NCBI RefSeq assembly: GCF_900103825.1
Contig: NZ_FNIF01000025.1
Span: 1-64,000, forward strand
Source: Paenibacillus sp. yr247
Lineage (GTDB): Bacteria; Bacillota; Bacilli; Paenibacillales; NBRC-103111
Length of the DNA: 64,000 bases
Direction of reading: 5' to 3'
Below, piece by piece: positions 62,630 to 64,000 of the stretch. Position numbers and translations under genes: made by a program. The notes under the pieces are model-generated. The model searched no databases. It saw nothing but the letters and a program-made list of their open reading frames with translations, and was not told where the DNA came from. Every line of letters begins with the position of its first letter. The first letter of the stretch is position 1.

Positions 62630-62950
62630 ATGAATGTCGAACAAGCGTTGTTTAATCTGGTTAAAAAGCGACCGGTTTTTAACAGCAGTGGACTGTTGGA
62701 CATTCCAGTTTTTGCGGACAAGAAAATTCCTACAGATCAGCTAATTGTAAATAAAGTATTTCAGATAACAGGGCAAGTGGATGTTTACAATGGGGAATTA
62801 GTTACTAAAGGGGGGAACACAATTACTACTAGAGAACAGTTACTTAAGATGATCGAAATGCTTGACGATGAACAAGTTCAAAACGTACTAATGCACGTAG
62901 CTCAACTCATCGGCAAAAAGGAGCATACACCTGAAAAATCATTACATTAA
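62630..62950 (+). CDS. Small hypothetical protein
   Basis: 106 residues starting at ATG 62630 with a moderate site (AGAGG). It reads as an alpha/beta protein with a mid-region KVFQITGQVDVYNGELVTKGGN and a helical end (MIEMLDDEQVQNVLMHVAQLI). No motif is recognised. It precedes a decayed RES-domain gene by 23 bp and may have been its partner (RES toxins are usually paired with an antitoxin), but it lacks the Xre-like features expected for that. Confidence 0.55.
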   Translation: MNVEQALFNLVKKRPVFNSSGLLDIPVFADKKIPTDQLIVNKVFQITGQVDVYNGELVTKGGNTITTREQLLKMIEMLDDEQVQNVLMHVAQLIGKKEHTPEKSLH

Positions 62951-62973
62951 GATGAGAAGCGGCGATAGAATAA

Positions 62974-63353
62974 ATGATATACATTGCTAAGGTGATGTTA
63001 GCCACGGCTCTTATTAACCGTCATGTTCCTTATATTGAAAGCGAGATGTGGGCACCGCCTCTCGGAATTTCACCACATGGAAGATATAATCCCGTTGGTA
63101 TCCCAGCACTATATCTTGCGGATCGACAGATACATGCAAAAAAGAGGCTAGAATCAAAGAAGATCAGGAAAATGAAATTGATATAGGTGCATTTGTATTA
63201 ACAAAAGATATTCATGTATGGGATATAAGAGCAACGGATTTAATAAAATTAATGTTTATTCCTTCCTTAAACAATCGTAATTTATCTAAAGAATATATTT
63301 TCCCGAATTTTATTTCTCTGTGTTGTTCCCACAGTGGAATAAATGGCATCTAA
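62974..63353 (+). pseudogene. RES-domain (NAD+-degrading toxin-type) gene, truncated and frameshifted
   Basis: SEMWAPPLGISPHGRYNPVGIPALYLA (63040-63120) is the RES-domain core with the Arg/Tyr-type binding motif. After that the frame is lost, and the rest (ARIKEDQENEIDIGAF, LTKDIHVWDIRA) continues in another frame to TAA 63353. The N-terminal part of the fold is missing as well. RES toxins act on NAD+ in bacterial toxin-antitoxin pairs; this copy cannot. Confidence 0.65.
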
Positions 63354-63564
63354 TATGAAAGTGTTCAAAATGAGGAATGGTATAATTTGGTCTTGTTTAA
63401 CTATACCCCAAATGACACAATCGTCATTGCACGGATATTAAGTTTATAATTCGAAGGAACTTTTAACAAACAAACATACAGATTTATGATTACGTTGATA
63501 TTCAGTTGCCACTTCTCATGAGCATGTAAAACTTATAATCTCTACCTAATATCTTCTTTCAAAC

Positions 63565-63593
63565 AGAGCTGGATTGTCAAACAATCCAGCTCT
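63565..63593. terminator. Terminator hairpin before the integrase
   Basis: AGAGCTGGATTG, loop TCAAA, CAATCCAGCTCT. It is a perfect 12-bp stem; the T runs are weak on both strands. It lies between the RES relic and the end of the converging integrase gene. Confidence 0.6.
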
Positions 63594-63626
63594 TAAAACA
63601 TATACCTTTTCAAAATAACGTATGTG

Positions 63627-64000
63627 CTATAAATTCAAATTTAAATACACATCCTCCATATCGTTTTGGGTTATACCAATATACCGTAAGGTTGTATTGG
63701 GAGTTGTGTGATTGAGAAGCTTCTGAATCAATGTAATGTCTACGCCTGACTGATAAGCATGGTAACCAAAAGTTTTCCGTAGTGTATGGGTCCCAATCCT
63801 ATCCTTGATCCCGATGGATTTTGCTGCGTTATTGATGACCTTATATGCTTGATCCCGTTGTAAAGAAGCTTTACCTGCGTGCTGCTTTCGGGAAATAAAA
63901 AGTGGATCCTCATATGAATAGTCTTCTCGTCCGTCAAAGTATTCTTTTAATGCCATGCTGGCAGCCGTACTAATTGGAAAATCTTTTGTCTTATTTGTCT
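63627..64000 (-). CDS. Tyrosine recombinase/integrase, C-terminal part (runs past window end)
   Basis: The minus-strand frame is open to the window edge (TNKTKDFPISTAAS then MALKEYFDG), so the ATG at 63956 is internal. The catalytic second half is visible: HTLRKTFGYHAYQSG (His, Arg) and LLNHTTPNTTLRYIGI (His, nucleophile Tyr). This is a small phage/plasmid-type integrase, distinct from the three recombinases at 46815-50372. It may mark the right boundary of an integrated element. Confidence 0.8.
   Translation of the reverse strand, partial: TNKTKDFPISTAASMALKEYFDGREDYSYEDPLFISRKQHAGKASLQRDQAYKVINNAAKSIGIKDRIGTHTLRKTFGYHAYQSGVDITLIQKLLNHTTPNTTLRYIGITQNDMEDVYLNLNL

Noticed and set aside
1..64000. 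CRISPR array, rRNA or tRNA genes
   Set aside because: No regular direct-repeat array, no rRNA-like block and no cloverleaf-like sequence noticed on reading both strands.

Overview
The window looks like part of a low-to-mid GC Bacillales chromosome, most probably Paenibacillus or a close relative. This is inferred from the AGGAGG-type ribosome binding sites, the ATG/GTG/TTG starts, the class Ib ribonucleotide reductase operon, the intracellular S8 protease and the general look of the proteins. No rRNA, tRNA or CRISPR array was seen. Most of the window is a defence/repair island assembled from horizontally acquired modules, with many broken genes between the intact ones.

Layout. 0-0.3 kb: start of an IS3-like orfA cut by the window edge. 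0.4-9 kb: VWA protein, WYL regulator and an AddB/AddA-like helicase-nuclease pair. 9-12.4 kb: small unknown genes, a frameshifted DEDDh exonuclease, and an ABC-permease fragment joined to an argS 3' fragment. 12.4-17.4 kb: S8 protease and the nrdIEF operon with NrdR-like boxes (probably the only core-genome block). 18.5-31.4 kb: a type 3 BREX phage-defence operon (brxF, brxC, pglX, pglZ, brxA, brxHII). 32-36.3 kb: sbcD-sbcC. 36.5-38.4 kb: a three-part protein joining a Sir2 domain to a PD-(D/E)XK-like nuclease domain. 38.4-45.8 kb: a five-gene McrBC-like (type IV restriction-like) operon. 45.8-46.7 kb: decayed genes. 46.8-51.3 kb: three consecutive tyrosine recombinases plus an unknown gene (RIT- or Tn554-like mobile unit). 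51.3-53.8 kb: an HTH gene and gene debris. 53.8-62.6 kb: an apparent operon of two DUF445 membrane proteins, two small membrane/coiled-coil proteins, two dynamin-like GTPases, a WHH-nuclease toxin-like protein and an SMI1/KNR4-type immunity protein. 62.6-64 kb: a small gene, a RES-domain pseudogene and the end of an integrase.

How it works together. The most striking signal is a shared promoter architecture. A 19-bp element, about RAAC-N4-RTTY-N2-TGACA, sits exactly 22 bp (once 23) upstream of a -10-like hexamer. I found it seven times, ahead of the VWA/WYL/AddBA operon, the exonuclease, an orphan site, BREX, sbcDC, the Sir2-nuclease gene and the McrBC-like operon. The palindromic half resembles the Bacillus SOS (LexA/DinR) box, but its position just upstream of a missing -35 suggests an activator. 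A WYL-domain regulator encoded within the regulon is a candidate. This would tie several otherwise independent defence and DNA-repair modules into one DNA-damage- or infection-responsive network. The dynamin/DUF445/WHH cluster lacks the element and looks like a separate, possibly undescribed membrane-associated toxin-immunity or defence system.
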